Numbered from the stretch's first letter, positions 27,114-37,852 are shown. The stretch: DNA of 64,000 nucleotides from Rhodanobacteraceae bacterium (GCA_016713135.1 JADJPR010000001.1:1-64000); one strand, 5' to 3'. Notes: generated by a model from the letters alone, not told the origin. Made by a program: numbers and translations.

Positions 27114-28342
27114 TGGCGGCGCGCGCGGCCATCCGGGCGCGGGCGCGGCGATTGCTCGGCGGCGTCCTGGCGGTCCTGCTGGGCGCCTGTGCGAGCGTAC
27201 CGCCCGAGGCACCGGCGCCCCCCAGGGCGCCGGTGCGGTACCCGGCATCGGTGGACGCGCGCGCAACCACCTCCAGCGACATCTATCTCGGCAACCTCGA
27301 TTCGCGGATCGCCAGCCTGCGCGGACGGACGGATGCCCCGGGCGCGCATGCGCTGCTGGCTGCAGCGCTGCACGCGCGCTTCCGCATCGTCGGCCGGATT
27401 GCCGACGCCGAGGCCGCACTGGCCGAAGCGCGCCAGGCGGTGCTGGTCGCGCCCGACCACGCCGACGCGCACCGCGTCCTCGCCGCCACGCTGATGAGCT
27501 TCCATCTGTTCGAGGATGCCGCGAAGGCGCTGGATGCGGCCGAGTCCTTGGGTGCGGAGGTGGCCGGCCTGCGCCGCGACTTGTGGATGGCGCTCGGACG
27601 CTACGACCTGCTGCAGCCGGATTTCGCGGCATCGAACCTGCCGGTCGGGGACTTCCAGGAACTGGCGCACCGCGCAGACCTGCGGCTGATGCTGGGCGAT
27701 CCTGCGGGCGCGTTCCGCTGGTACCGCGCGGCCCAGGACCTGTACCCGGATGTCGACCCTTATCCGCTCGCCTGGCTGCATACGCAGCAGGGGATCGCGC
27801 TGCTGCGGCATGGCGATTGCGCCAGCGCGCGGGTCTTTTTCGAAACTGCGCTGCAGCGCCTGCCGCAGTACTACCTGGCGGCCGAGCATCTCGCCGAGTG
27901 CGAGGCCACGCTCGGTCAGCTGGCGCCCGCGCGCCAGCGCTACCACGCAGTCATCGAACAGACCGGTAATCCCGAATTCCTGGCGGCACTGGCGGACGTC
28001 GAAACCGCCGCCGGCGCAACGGCGGCGGCAGCGGTCGCCACCGAGAAAGCACGCGCGGGCTTTGCCGACCTGCTGGCGCGGCATCCGGCGGCCTATGCCC
28101 AGCACGCGGCCGAGTTCTACCTCGACCGCGGCGAATCCGGGCGCGCGCTGGCGCTTGCGCAGGAGAATGCGCGCCTGCGCGTCGACATCGGCAGCCTGAT
28201 CCTGCTCGCGCGCAGCGCTGCGGCGGCTGGAGAAGACGAGATCGCCTGTGCCAGCGCGCAGCGGGCGCGGGCGACTGGCCTGCAACCGCCCGAGCTTGCG
28301 GAGATCGTCCCGATCGAAGCCGCCTGCAAGGATCAGAAATAG
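27113..28342 (+). CDS. TPR-repeat lipoprotein
   Basis: The ATG at 27113 shares bases with the DUF4331 stop codon. The N-terminus (RLLGGVLAVLLGACAS) is a lipoprotein signal with lipobox LLGAC. The rest of the 409 residues is helical TPR: LLAAALHARFRIVGRIADAEAALAE-type pairs, ADAHRVLAATLMSFHLFEDA, LRLMLGDPAGAFRWYRAAQD and IALLRHGDCASARVFFETALQ. It probably works with the DUF4331 partner at the envelope. The gene overlaps the convergent barrel-protein gene by ten bases. Confidence 0.85.
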   Translation: MAARAAIRARARRLLGGVLAVLLGACASVPPEAPAPPRAPVRYPASVDARATTSSDIYLGNLDSRIASLRGRTDAPGAHALLAAALHARFRIVGRIADAEAALAEARQAVLVAPDHADAHRVLAATLMSFHLFEDAAKALDAAESLGAEVAGLRRDLWMALGRYDLLQPDFAASNLPVGDFQELAHRADLRLMLGDPAGAFRWYRAAQDLYPDVDPYPLAWLHTQQGIALLRHGDCASARVFFETALQRLPQYYLAAEHLAECEATLGQLAPARQRYHAVIEQTGNPEFLAALADVETAAGATAAAAVATEKARAGFADLLARHPAAYAQHAAEFYLDRGESGRALALAQENARLRVDIGSLILLARSAAAAGEDEIACASAQRARATGLQPPELAEIVPIEAACKDQK

Positions 28343-29568
28343 CGCCGCAGCATCGCCTGCCAGCGTTGCCCGCCCTGGTCGACCGCGAAGCCGGCGTCGC
28401 GGTTACCCGGCCTGCGGATGTCGGCGGACTGCCACTCGACGCCCAGCCGCCAGCGCTCGAACTCGCGCTGCGCCGCCAGCGTCAGGGCGCGACCATCCTG
28501 CAGGTTGAGATCGCGCGCGAGGCCGTCGCGATCAGCCACGTGGAAAGCCTCGAGGCGGCCGCTCAGGGTCCAAGGGCCACGTTGCTGGCTGAGCATGAGA
28601 TAGGCGGCGTCGAAGCGGATGTCCACATGCGGGCCGGGCGGGAAGCCCATCAGACTGTCGCCGCGCTGGACTTCCGCGAGGAAGGTCCAGGCATCGGCGA
28701 ACTGCCAGTCGACGCCGATCAGCGCCATCCGCGTTGCCCATGCGTACTCGTCGCCGGAGTGCAGGTCCTGGTCGCCGCGGTTGTCGGTGACATAGGCCGA
28801 CAACCGCAGCCCCGTGCCAGTGTCGTAACGGGCGCGCAAGGACCAGCCGGGCCGGCCGTCGAGATCCGGCCCGAAGGGCTGGGTGCCATCGCTGCGCTGC
28901 ATCGAGAACGCGCCGTCCGCGGCGAATGCGGGCAGCCGCGGCAAGGGCAGCGATTCCCCGAACACGCTCAGGCGATGATGCGTCGCGTAGCCGCGCCAGG
29001 CGAGCGCAGCGGGGCCGGTGTCATTGCCGATGTAGACCGCCGCCGCCAGGTCGAAGGCGGCGCCGTCGTCGCGCGGCCAGCGCCGGGTCCACTCCGCACC
29101 GATCGGCCGGAACTCTTCGCCGATCCAGGCGTTCAGCGCCGACAGGCTCAAGCTGTAGGGACTCTGCCAGAAGGCCTCGATGTTCTCCCGGCTGGTGCCC
29201 GCAAAGGCCTGGCCGATGCGCAGCCGCCAGCCGTCCTCGGCGAGCGAACCCAGGTCCAGGTAGGCCTCGAGCAGACCGAGTTCGCGACCGGCTTCGCCGT
29301 TGTCGCGGGCCAACCCGGACGCGTGCACGGCCCAGCCCGACTCGGCGCGATGATCGAAACCGAAGCGCAATTCCGCGTTAGCGCCGTCGGCGCGACCGGC
29401 GGTGCTGAGGCCGCCATCCGTCCAGTGGCGCTCGCCACTGCCGCCAGCGACGCCGACTTCCAGCTGCCCGCTCCATTCCACCGCCGACAAATTCAGGGGG
29501 CAGGCGAGGACGGCCATCAAGGCGGCATGGGCGGGGCGGCGGAGAGCCGCATGGATGGATCGGCACAT
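28333..29568 (-). CDS. Outer-membrane beta-barrel protein (porin-like)
   Basis: The signal peptide (AALMAVLACPLNLSA) is followed by about 390 residues of alternating aromatic/polar strands, such as WSGQLEVGVAGGSGE, AELRFGFDHRAESGWAVHA, WRLRIGQAF and LRARYDTGTGLRLSAYVTDN. It ends in Phe (LRRYF), the classic outer-membrane C-terminal signature. Sequence style suggests a porin or a DUF-type barrel; the ligand is unknown. It stands alone, convergent with the TPR lipoprotein gene. Confidence 0.8.
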   Translation of the reverse strand: MCRSIHAALRRPAHAALMAVLACPLNLSAVEWSGQLEVGVAGGSGERHWTDGGLSTAGRADGANAELRFGFDHRAESGWAVHASGLARDNGEAGRELGLLEAYLDLGSLAEDGWRLRIGQAFAGTSRENIEAFWQSPYSLSLSALNAWIGEEFRPIGAEWTRRWPRDDGAAFDLAAAVYIGNDTGPAALAWRGYATHHRLSVFGESLPLPRLPAFAADGAFSMQRSDGTQPFGPDLDGRPGWSLRARYDTGTGLRLSAYVTDNRGDQDLHSGDEYAWATRMALIGVDWQFADAWTFLAEVQRGDSLMGFPPGPHVDIRFDAAYLMLSQQRGPWTLSGRLEAFHVADRDGLARDLNLQDGRALTLAAQREFERWRLGVEWQSADIRRPGNRDAGFAVDQGGQRWQAMLRRYF

Positions 29569-29635
29569 CCGCGCACAATAGCCCGCGCATGTTGAAGTTC
29601 AAGTGGAAGCAGCGGCCGCGGACCGACGCTGCCCC

Positions 29636-32600
29636 TCAGCGGGCCTTCCGCAGGCGCAGCACATAGGGTTGCCAGGCGCGAAACCACATCGGCCCGAGGG
29701 CCTCGCAGCGTTGGAAGCGTTCGAGCGCAAGGCGCGTGGCGGCGTCCGGATCGGCGTGTCGACGGCGCTCGAAGGCGATGCGACCACCCTCGCACCAGAG
29801 GATGTTGTCGCCCTGGCCGCGTTCGCCGGCCACCGCCTCTGCGAACATCGACTCGGCGCGGTCGAGGATCGCCGCGCGCGTCGGATCGCCGGCGGGCAGG
29901 CGCTCGGCGCGCGCGCCGGACCACTGCAGCAGCATGCGCACGCTGTCGTAGCGACGATGCGGGTCGGCGAGGCCGCGTTCCAGCTCGGCGAGCGCCGCGG
30001 CGAGCGCGGCTTCGACCGCCGCGTCATCCGGCGATTCGTCGGCCAGCGCGAGCGCGTACTCGGTGAGCGCCCAGCCGAGGAAATGCTCGGACAGCTCGAC
30101 GTCGGCGGCGCGCGCGGCGTCCACCAGCGCCGGCAGCGGCGCCAGCTGGTCGAGGCGCTTCTCGCCGGCCTCGCGCAGGCGCTCGCCGGCCTGCGCGCGG
30201 AAGGCAATCTCGTAGTCGTAGCCATCGACGCGCGCCGGCGCCACCGCGCGCAGGCGCTCGAACAGCGGCCACGCGCGCTCGAGCAGCGGCAGCGTGGCGC
30301 GACGGCCGCCGGGTTCGGTGTAGCCGGACTCGAAGGTCCACAGGTCGCCGAGATTGGCCGCCTGGTCGAACAACAGGTCGGGATCGTCCGGCTGCGCGGC
30401 CAGCGCCGGTTCCAGGCTGGCGAGCGCGGCCTGCGCCAGGCTGCGCGCCTGCGCCGGGTCCTCGTCGCGCAGCGCGTAGAAGTGGAACATCAGCGTCAGC
30501 GCCAGGGCGCGCCGCGCCGGCAGCGAGTCGGCGCGCAAGACGAGCGCCTGCTCGAGCACCGCGCGCGCCGCGCGATAGTCGTCGAGCAGCGCCGGGCCCT
30601 CGGCATCGGCCTGCAACTGGCGATGGTTCTGCAGCAGGCGCCCGCGATCGCGCAGCGCCTCGCCCAGTGCGATCCGCAGCGCGAGCGCGCCGGGCGCCGC
30701 CGCGCGCGCCGACTCGAGCACGCCGATCGCGCGGTCCAGGCGCGCCTTGCGCCCGGCGTAGTCGTCCGGCAGCAGCGCGGCGTCGCGCTGCAGCGCGTTC
30801 GCCAGCAGCAGCGGCGCCTCGCTGCCGGGCACGGCTTGCGCGCGCTCGGCGGCGGCGATCGCCTGCGCCAGATGCTCGCGCGCGCGCGCCGGCTGGTTGG
30901 CCTGCTGCGCGGCCCGCGCCAGCGCCAGCCAGGCCGCGGCGAAGGTCTGCGCGGCAAGTGCGCCGTCGCCGTCGACCCGCGTCAGGCTGGCGCAGGCGGG
31001 ATCGATCTCGGCCGCCTGCCCCGGATCGGTGCTCGCCTGCGCGCCGAGCAGCGACTGCCGGCGCGCGGCGACCTCGCAGGCGCGCGCCAGCGCATGCGGG
31101 TCGCTGCGCACGATCTCCAGCGCTGCGCGGTAGTGCGCAGCCGCCGCCTCCAGTTGCTGCAGCGCGACGGCACGCTCGCCGCGCTCGGCCGCGGCCAGCG
31201 CGCGCGCGCTGGCGAGATCGCCGGCGAGCAGCGCCGGGCGCTCGTCGCTGGGGTCCTCCACGCGGATGTCGGCGAGCGCCGCGTCGGCGTCCTCGAAGCG
31301 CCGCTCGGCGAGCGCCAGCTCCGCTTGCAGCAGCGCCGGCGGCGCCGGCAGTGGCGCCAGCGCCTGCAGCGCCGGCTGCAGGTGGCGCGCCTGCAACTCC
31401 TGCAGCGCGGCCGCGCGCGGGCCGGGTGGGAGGTCGGCGATGCCCGCCGCCGCCTGCGCGTACAGCGCCAGTTCGATGCGCGCGTAGAGTTCGCGGTGGC
31501 TCGGCGCCGGCTCGCCCTCGAGCAGCGCGGCGGCCGGCGCGCGCGCCCGCTGGGCGTCGCCGAGTTCGAACCAGGCCTGCGCCAGCGCCCGCTCCAGCTC
31601 GATGCGCGTCGCGCCGCTCGCGCCTGCCTGGCGCGCGGCAAGCGCCTCGATGTCGGCCAGCAGCGGGGCGCGTTCGCGTTCGATCGGGTGCGCCGGCGCC
31701 AGCCGTGCGGCGCGCATGCCGGCGCGCACGCGCTCGACCAGGGCGGCGCGCTCGGCCGCGGCGGCAGCCTGCACGCCGGCATCGATGCGGCTCCAGATGG
31801 CGGCGCCGGTGGCCAGCAGCAAGGCCAGCGAGAGTGCACCGACCGCCGCCCAGAAACGCGGATGGCGCGTCAGCATGCGCCGCAACTGGTACAGCGGACC
31901 CGGCGTCGGCGCGCGCACGCGTGCGCCGCGCAGGTAGCGTTGCAGGTCGTCGGCGAATGCGTCCGCGCTTGGGTAACGACGCGCCGGATCGCGCTCCAGC
32001 GCCTTCAGGCAGATGCGCGCGAGCGGCTCCGGCAGCGTCGGGCGATGCACGCGCGGCGAGGCGACGTCCTCGTCGAGCACCCGCGCGAGCACCTCGGCGA
32101 GGCTGCCGTGGCCATGCGGCGGGCGCCCGGTCAGCGCGTCGTAGAGCGTGGCGCCGAGGCCCCAGACGTCGGCGCGCGCGTCCACCTGCGCGCTCTCGCC
32201 GCGCGCCTGTTCGGGCGCCATGTAGGCGGGCGTGCCGAGCACTTCGTGGGTGCCGGTCAGCGTGCTGGCGTCGCTGGCATGGGCGATGCCGAAGTCCATC
32301 ACGACCGCGCGCGGCTGGCTGCCGCCGGCGTCGAGCACCATCAGGTTGGCGGGCTTGAGGTCGCGATGCACCAGGCCGGCAACGTGCGCGGCGGCGACCC
32401 CGCGCGCGGCCTGCTGCAGCAGCTCGACGATGGTGTCGACGGTGAGATCGCGCGCGCAACGATCGAGGGTGGTGCCGTCCAGCACCGGCATCACGATCCA
32501 GGCGCCGTCGTCCTCCTCCTGCCATTCGAGGATCGGGCACACATGCGGGTGCGACAGCCGCGCCAGCAGTTCCGCCTCGCGCCGCAGGCGCGCGCGCAGG

Positions 32601-32746
32601 CGCGGATCGGCGACCGCCACGGTCTTGATCGCCACCTCGCCGCCGCGTGCCGCATCGTGCACCCGATAGACCGCGCCCATGCCGCCGCTGCCGAGCAGCG
32701 ACAGCGTGCCGTAGCGCGCGATCAGCCGCTGTTCGACCTGCGCCAC
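29636..32746 (-). CDS. Transmembrane Ser/Thr protein kinase with long TPR region
   Basis: The 1036-residue protein has a kinase domain at about 10-275: GSGGMGAVYRVHD, VAIKTVAV, LVHRDLKPANLMV, VMDFGIAHASD and YMAPEQARGE. A single membrane span follows (about 295-315, FWAAVGALSLALLLATGAAI). About 700 residues of Ala/Leu-rich helical repeats then extend, probably in the periplasm. Unlike the two other kinases here it has no sigma gene. It starts eight bases after the stop of the OmpA-family gene, so the pair forms an operon, and an envelope-sensing link is plausible inference. Confidence 0.88.
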   Translation of the reverse strand: MAQVEQRLIARYGTLSLLGSGGMGAVYRVHDAARGGEVAIKTVAVADPRLRARLRREAELLARLSHPHVCPILEWQEEDDGAWIVMPVLDGTTLDRCARDLTVDTIVELLQQAARGVAAAHVAGLVHRDLKPANLMVLDAGGSQPRAVVMDFGIAHASDASTLTGTHEVLGTPAYMAPEQARGESAQVDARADVWGLGATLYDALTGRPPHGHGSLAEVLARVLDEDVASPRVHRPTLPEPLARICLKALERDPARRYPSADAFADDLQRYLRGARVRAPTPGPLYQLRRMLTRHPRFWAAVGALSLALLLATGAAIWSRIDAGVQAAAAAERAALVERVRAGMRAARLAPAHPIERERAPLLADIEALAARQAGASGATRIELERALAQAWFELGDAQRARAPAAALLEGEPAPSHRELYARIELALYAQAAAGIADLPPGPRAAALQELQARHLQPALQALAPLPAPPALLQAELALAERRFEDADAALADIRVEDPSDERPALLAGDLASARALAAAERGERAVALQQLEAAAAHYRAALEIVRSDPHALARACEVAARRQSLLGAQASTDPGQAAEIDPACASLTRVDGDGALAAQTFAAAWLALARAAQQANQPARAREHLAQAIAAAERAQAVPGSEAPLLLANALQRDAALLPDDYAGRKARLDRAIGVLESARAAAPGALALRIALGEALRDRGRLLQNHRQLQADAEGPALLDDYRAARAVLEQALVLRADSLPARRALALTLMFHFYALRDEDPAQARSLAQAALASLEPALAAQPDDPDLLFDQAANLGDLWTFESGYTEPGGRRATLPLLERAWPLFERLRAVAPARVDGYDYEIAFRAQAGERLREAGEKRLDQLAPLPALVDAARAADVELSEHFLGWALTEYALALADESPDDAAVEAALAAALAELERGLADPHRRYDSVRMLLQWSGARAERLPAGDPTRAAILDRAESMFAEAVAGERGQGDNILWCEGGRIAFERRRHADPDAATRLALERFQRCEALGPMWFRAWQPYVLRLRKAR

Positions 32747-32754
32747 GTCGCTGG

Positions 32755-33648
32755 CTACTGCAGCACGATCTCGACCCGCCGATTACGCGCGCGGCCGTCT
32801 GCGCTGGCATTCCCGGCGGCCGGCGCCAGCGGGCCGACGCCGTGCGCCGACAGTCGCGCCGCGGCCACGCCAAAGCGCTGCACCAGCGCGGCAAGCACGC
32901 TCGCGGCGCGCTCCGCCGACAGCTTCTGGTTGTGCGCGAAGCCGCCCTGGCTGTCGCTGTGGCCGACCACGTAGAGCGTCAGCGCAGGACGCTCCGCGAG
33001 CAGTTTCGCGACCTGCTCCAGCGCCGGGTCCGAGGCCGCCTGCAGGCGCGCGCTGTCGGTGTCGAAATAGATGCCGTCGACGACCACGCGGCCGTCGCGG
33101 TCGAGCGCGCTGGCAAGCGCCGCGGCGTCCGCCACCACCAGGCCCTGCTGCATCGCCTGCACTTCGACGACGTGCAGGTGGTGCACGCTGGGGTTGATCG
33201 CGAGCGCGACGTAAGCCTGGCGGCCCTCGTGTTCGAGCCTGCCGGTGAAATAGCGGACATCGGCCACCGCGCCGACGTTCATGCCGTTGATCGCGTTCCA
33301 CGACGGGATCTTGCGCCAGCCGACGCCGCTGCTGGCGCAGGCGTCGCGGCCGACGCACTCGTAATCGACGCGCATCCCGGCGCGCTCCAGCGCCTGTTTG
33401 TAGTTGGCGGCGATCTCCAGGGTCGAGCGCCCGGCCGGGTTGCGGTAGGTGAGCCGCGTGACCCTGCCGGCCAGCGCTTCGGTCTGGCTGGCGTCCTCGC
33501 GCATGCCGACGATGCGCTGGTACTCGGCGTACTCCAGTACCTCGCGCTTGCTCTGGGTGGAGCCCGGGTAGGCGCTGACCAGCGGGTGGTCCTGGGCGCC
33601 GGCCGCGACGGCGACCAGCAGGGCGAGCAGGGGCGGCAGACGGCGCAT
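32755..33648 (-). CDS. OmpA-family protein with DUF4892-like N-terminal domain
   Basis: GGAGAT 5' of the ATG at 33648 and a signal peptide (LPPLLALLVAVAAGAQD) fix the start. Residues 25-180 (HPLVSAYPGSTQSKREVLEY, RLTYRNPAGRSTLEIAANY) resemble DUF4892. Residues 190-297 form an OmpA C-like domain: VVDGIYFDTDSARLQAASDP, LTLYVVGHSDSQGGFAHNQKLS, ERAASVLAALVQ and NRRVEIVLQ. That domain binds peptidoglycan. It is co-transcribed with the kinase at 29636-32746. Confidence 0.87.
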   Translation of the reverse strand: MRRLPPLLALLVAVAAGAQDHPLVSAYPGSTQSKREVLEYAEYQRIVGMREDASQTEALAGRVTRLTYRNPAGRSTLEIAANYKQALERAGMRVDYECVGRDACASSGVGWRKIPSWNAINGMNVGAVADVRYFTGRLEHEGRQAYVALAINPSVHHLHVVEVQAMQQGLVVADAAALASALDRDGRVVVDGIYFDTDSARLQAASDPALEQVAKLLAERPALTLYVVGHSDSQGGFAHNQKLSAERAASVLAALVQRFGVAAARLSAHGVGPLAPAAGNASADGRARNRRVEIVLQ

Positions 33649-33866
33649 CGACGGATCTCCGTGGTCGCGAGGGTGCAACCATAGCGCGCAAGCCCGCCGC
33701 ATGCCTGCCGGGTTGCGTCGCGCGACTGCGAAAGCGCCGTCTCAGGATCGCGACGGCGATCGCAACCGCGGCATACAAGGTATTGATAGTACGCGCCTTT
33801 TGATCGTGGGTCCGGTTGGCACGCGGCTTGCGGAACAGCGCCATCGCCGCCACCCGAGCCGCATCG

Positions 33867-36161
33867 ATGCCCACTTCTGCCGCAACTCCCGCACCGTTCC
33901 CGTGCCATCCGGTCGTGCTCGCCCTGTTGCTGCTGCTGGCCTGCGCCCGGCTCCCAGCCTGGCCCCTGGACGCGGGCTTCCGTCCGCAGCCGGACGACAG
34001 CGTGCTGACCGTCCTGCAACAGGCCGACGGCCGCATCCTCGCCGGCGGAAACTTCGGCATGGTCGCCGGCGAAGCGCACAACCGCCTGGTGCGCGTGCAC
34101 GTCGACGGCAGCCTGGACGCCAGCTTCGCTGCGGCCGCCGATGGCGCCGTGGTGGCGAGCGCGCAGCAGGTCGACGGCCGGCTGCTGATCGCCGGCCTGT
34201 TCGCCAGCGTCAACGGCCAGCCGCGCGCACCTCGCGCGCCTGCTGGCAGACGGCAGTCTCGATCCGGGCTTCGCGCCGCAGGTCAACGGCGCGGTCGCGG
34301 CGCTGCTGGTGCTCGGCGACGGCCGCATCCTGATCGGCGGCAGCTTCACCCAGGTCAACGCCACGGCGCGCCAGCGGCTGGCGCGCCTCAACCCCGACGG
34401 CAGCCTCGACAGCAGTTTCTCGGCGAACGCCAGCGCGAGCGTGCGCACGCTCGCGCTGCAGCACGACGGCGCGGTGCTGGTCGGCGGCAGCTTCACCACG
34501 CTCGCCGGCAGCCCGCGCCAGCGCCTCGCGCGCCTGCTGCCGGGTGGCGCGCTCGATCCCGGCTTCAATCCCGGCGCCGATGGCGATGTCGACGTGCTGG
34601 TGCAGGCGGGCGACGGCCGCATCTACGCCAGTGGATTGTTCGCCACGGTCGGCGGCCAGCCGCGCGCGCGCATCGCCGCGCTGGCCGCCGATGGCAGCGT
34701 GCTGCCGGGTTTCGCCGCCAGCCTCGACCTGCCGGCGGCGGCGCTGCTGCCGCAGGACGATCTCGGCGTGCTCGCGGCGGGGGCCTTCGCCAGCGTCAAC
34801 GGCCAGCCGCGGCGTGGCCTGGTGCGGCTGCGTGCCGACGGCAGCGTTGATCCGGCGATGAGCAGCGAACTGGACGACGACGGCTGGGCGCTGGCGCGCC
34901 AGCAGGACGGCCGCGTGCTGGTCGGCGGCGCCTTCGATCATGTGGGCGGGGCGACCGTTCCGGCGCTGGCGCGGCTGCACCGCGATGGCCGGCCCGATGT
35001 GTCTACGCTGTTCGGTTTCGACATCGCGCCGATGGCCTTCGTCGAGCAGGCCGACGGCGCGCTGCTGGTGGCCGGCGAGTTCGCCAGCGCCGACGGCCAG
35101 CCGCGCAGCCGCCTGGCGCGCCTGCGCGCCGACGGCCAGCTCGATCCGGGCTACGCACCGGTCGTCACCGGCTTCTACGTGCGCGCGCTCGCCGTGCTCG
35201 GCGACGGCAGCGCGCTGCTCGGCGGCGACTTCACCGCGGTCGCTGGCCAGAGCCGGCGGAATCTCGCACGGTTGCGGGCGGACGGCAGCGTCGATCCGGG
35301 CTTCCTGCCCGCCGCGCTCGACGCCGAGGTGCGCGCCGTGCTGCCGCTCGATGATGGTTCGGTGCTGATCGGGGGCAACTTCAGTTCGGTCGAAGGCCTG
35401 CCGCAGCAGGGCCTTGCGCGCCTGCACGCCGACGGCAGCCACGACGCCGCTTTCACCACCGCCACCGACGCGCGCGTGATCGCGCTCGCCGCGCAGGCGG
35501 ATGGCGGCGTGGTGTTCGGCGGTGCCTTCCTGCAGGCGGGCGGCCTGCCGCGCAGCCGGCTGGCACGCCTGCGCGCGGACGCCAGCCTCGATCCGGCCTT
35601 CGACCCGGCCGCCGACGGCGTGGTGCACGCGCTGGCGCTGCAGGCCGACGGGCGCATCCTCGTCGGCGGGCACTTCCAGACCATCGATGGCCTGGCGCGC
35701 CCCGGTTTCGCCCGCCTGCGGGCGGACGGCAGTGTCGATCCCGGCTTCGCGCCGGCCGTCGGCGGGACGGTGCAGGCGATCGCGGTGCAGGCGGATGGCG
35801 GGATCCTGATCGGCGGCCAGTTCCTCGAGATCGATGGCCAGCCGCGCAGCCGGATCGCGCGCCTGCGGGCGGACGGCAGCCTCGATCCCGCTTTGCCGCG
35901 CCGGAACTGGTGCAGGCGCCGGTCCTGCAGGTGGAGCACGCCGGCGTTGCGGTCGAGCAGTTGCCGATGACCCGCATCGCCGGTGGCTGGACCCGCACCG
36001 GTATTGGCGCGGCCGCGCCGGGAACCCTGCTCGGCCTGCGCGTGCGCGGCGTGGCGACCGTCGCGAGCTCGGTCGGTGGCGGCAGCGGCCGGATCGAGGC
36101 GCTGCTGCTGCGGCCGGGCGAGAACGCGGGGCCGCAGGTATTCGCGAATGGCTTCGAGTAG
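33867..36161 (+). CDS. Secreted delta-60-repeat propeller protein with GFE tail, broken by two frameshifts
   Basis: A signal peptide (HPVVLALLLLLACARLPAWP) starts at 33867. The rest is about twelve delta-60-type repeats of roughly 40 residues built on DGRILIGGSF and RLARLRADGSLDPGF. The frame shifts near 34222-34229, inside a CG-dinucleotide run, and again near 35892-35896. The middle part reads in another phase, and the final part returns to the first phase and ends in PQVFANGFE at 36161. Repeat spacing shows where two bases and one base are missing. The total from start to stop is a multiple of three. Either the gene has decayed or the assembly has two indels. If intact, the protein would be about 764 residues. 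Confidence 0.75.
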
Positions 36162-36552
36162 TTGCGCCTGACAACCGGGCGCGACGCGTGCGCCGCTCAC
36201 TGACTTCCGCATGGCGCTGCACCTGTCGAGCGACGCCGCGACCGAGGTCAAGAGCGCCGACGATGCGCTCGCCTCTGCGCCCGCTCGATCGCGCCCGGGC
36301 AGGCGCGCAGCCCGGGGGACGATGCGAGGGCAGCCACGACCAGCAGCCAGCAGCACGCGGCTTGCAGGCGGCAGGTCCCGGTGTGACTCATGGGCGGAGT
36401 TGGCGCATCGGGGTAGGCGGCGAACCGGGCAAGGCAGCTCACATGATCGCACCTGACGACAACGGCTGGCCGTTGCTTGGCGCGCGGTTGTTTGCAGGCC
36501 GGGCCAGGGTCGTCCTCGCCGTCCGGCAAGGCGCGGGCGCGCGGTCGGACGA
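36162..36552. other. 391-base gap with one weak minus-strand reading frame
   Basis: The gap between the delta-60 gene and the antiporter holds no convincing gene. A 47-codon minus-strand frame (36391 to 36248) begins MSHTGTCRLQAACCWLLVV and looks like a signal peptide (cut near GLRACP) followed by only about 15 Arg-rich residues. It could be the remnant of a secreted-protein gene or chance. No clear terminator was seen. Confidence 0.35.
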
Positions 36553-37849
36553 ATGCCGGGGGCGATCGACGTCGTTCTGACCTTGCGATCGGGCCAGGCC
36601 ATTCCGGGGCGCCGCCATCTCTTCGACCTCGCCGCGATCGTCATCAGCGCCGCCGCGCTGTTCGCATGGATCAATCACCGCTGGCTGAAGTTGCCGACCA
36701 CGCTCGGCGTGATGCGCCTTGGCCTGGTGCTGTCGCTCGCGCTCGCGCTGATGCGGCGCGCCGGGCTCGATTTCGCCAGCGATGTCGAAACTATGCTGCA
36801 CCAGATCGATTTCGACGAAGCCCTGCTGCACGGCATGCTGAGCTTCCTGCTGTTCGCCGGTGCGCTGCACGTCGACCTCGAACGACTGCGCGAACAGCGC
36901 TGGGTGGTGGCCACTTTGGCCAGCGTCGGGGTGCTGATTTCCACCGCGGTGCTCGGGCTTGGCGCCTGGTGTGTGTTCACCGTGATGGGCATCCCGCTGC
37001 CGCTGGTGTGGTGCCTGCTGTTCGGCGCGCTGATCGCGCCCACCGATCCGATCGCGGTGATGGCAACCCTCAAGCGCCTGGGTGCGCCGAAGGCGCTGGA
37101 GATCAAGATCGCCGGCGAATCGCTGTTCAACGACGGCATCGGCGTCGTCGTGTTCATCGTGCTGCTCGGCATCGCCAACGGCAGCGCGCCGGCCAGCATC
37201 GAGGGCATCGGCAAACTGTTCCTGTTCGAAGCGGTCGGCGGCGCCGTTTTCGGGCTGGTGCTCGGTTGGATCGGTTTCCACCTGCTGAAGCGGGTCGACA
37301 AGTACGATGTGGAGGTGCTGCTGACGCTGGCGATCGTCATGGGCGGCTATGCGCTGGCCTTCCCGCCTGCACGCCTCGGCACCGATCGCGATCGTCGTCG
37401 CCGGCCTCTACATCGGCAATCACGGACGCGCGCTGGCGATGTCGCAGCAGACGCGCGAGCGCCTCGACGACTTCTGGGAACTGATCGACGAGATCCTCAA
37501 CGCGGTGCTGTTCCTGCTGATCGGCGTCGAAGTGCTGGTGCTGACCTTCCATGGACAGTACCTGGTCGCCGGCCTGGTCCTGATCCCGGTGGCGCTGCTC
37601 GCGCGTTGGGTCAGCGTTGGGCTGCCGATCGCCGCCTTCCGCATGCGCCACACCTTCCCCGAACGCACCGTGCGCATCCTGACCTGGGGCGGATTGCGCG
37701 GCGGCATCTCGGTGGCGCTCGCGCTATCGCTGCCGCCGGGGCCGATCCGCGAACAACTGCTGATGGCAACCTACGCGATCGTGCTGTTCTCGCTGCTGGT
37801 GCAGGGCAGCACGATCGGCCGGCTGTTGCCGAAGTCCGCGACGCACTGA
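36553..37849 (+). CDS. CPA1-type Na+/H+ antiporter (NhaP-like), split by a +1 frameshift
   Basis: Membrane helices run through the product. Family landmarks are LLFAGALHVDLERLREQR, GALIAPTDPIAVMATLKRLG and KIAGESLFNDGIGVVVFIVL (the ExxFND region with the ion-binding Asp), then LTWGGLRGGISVALALSLP near the end. The frame breaks in a CCC run at 37362-37364. Removing one C restores YALAF followed by RLHASAPIAIVVAGLYIGN in the second frame, which ends at 37849. As written the first frame reads on to 37863 as nonsense. A sequencing error is a likely cause. The N-terminal helix of some homologues may be missing. The next gene starts four bases downstream. Confidence 0.8.
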
Positions 37850-37852
37850 TCG

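Noticed and set aside
29603..32974. 1123-codon plus-strand open frame opposite the kinase at 29636-32746
   Set aside because: Antisense shadow of a kinase with intact motifs; Arg/Ala/Gln-rich composition without family features.
33867..36161. CRISPR-like or satellite repeats
   Set aside because: The periodicity is about 120 bases of coding repeats (delta-60 type) with protein conservation, not short identical repeats with unique spacers.
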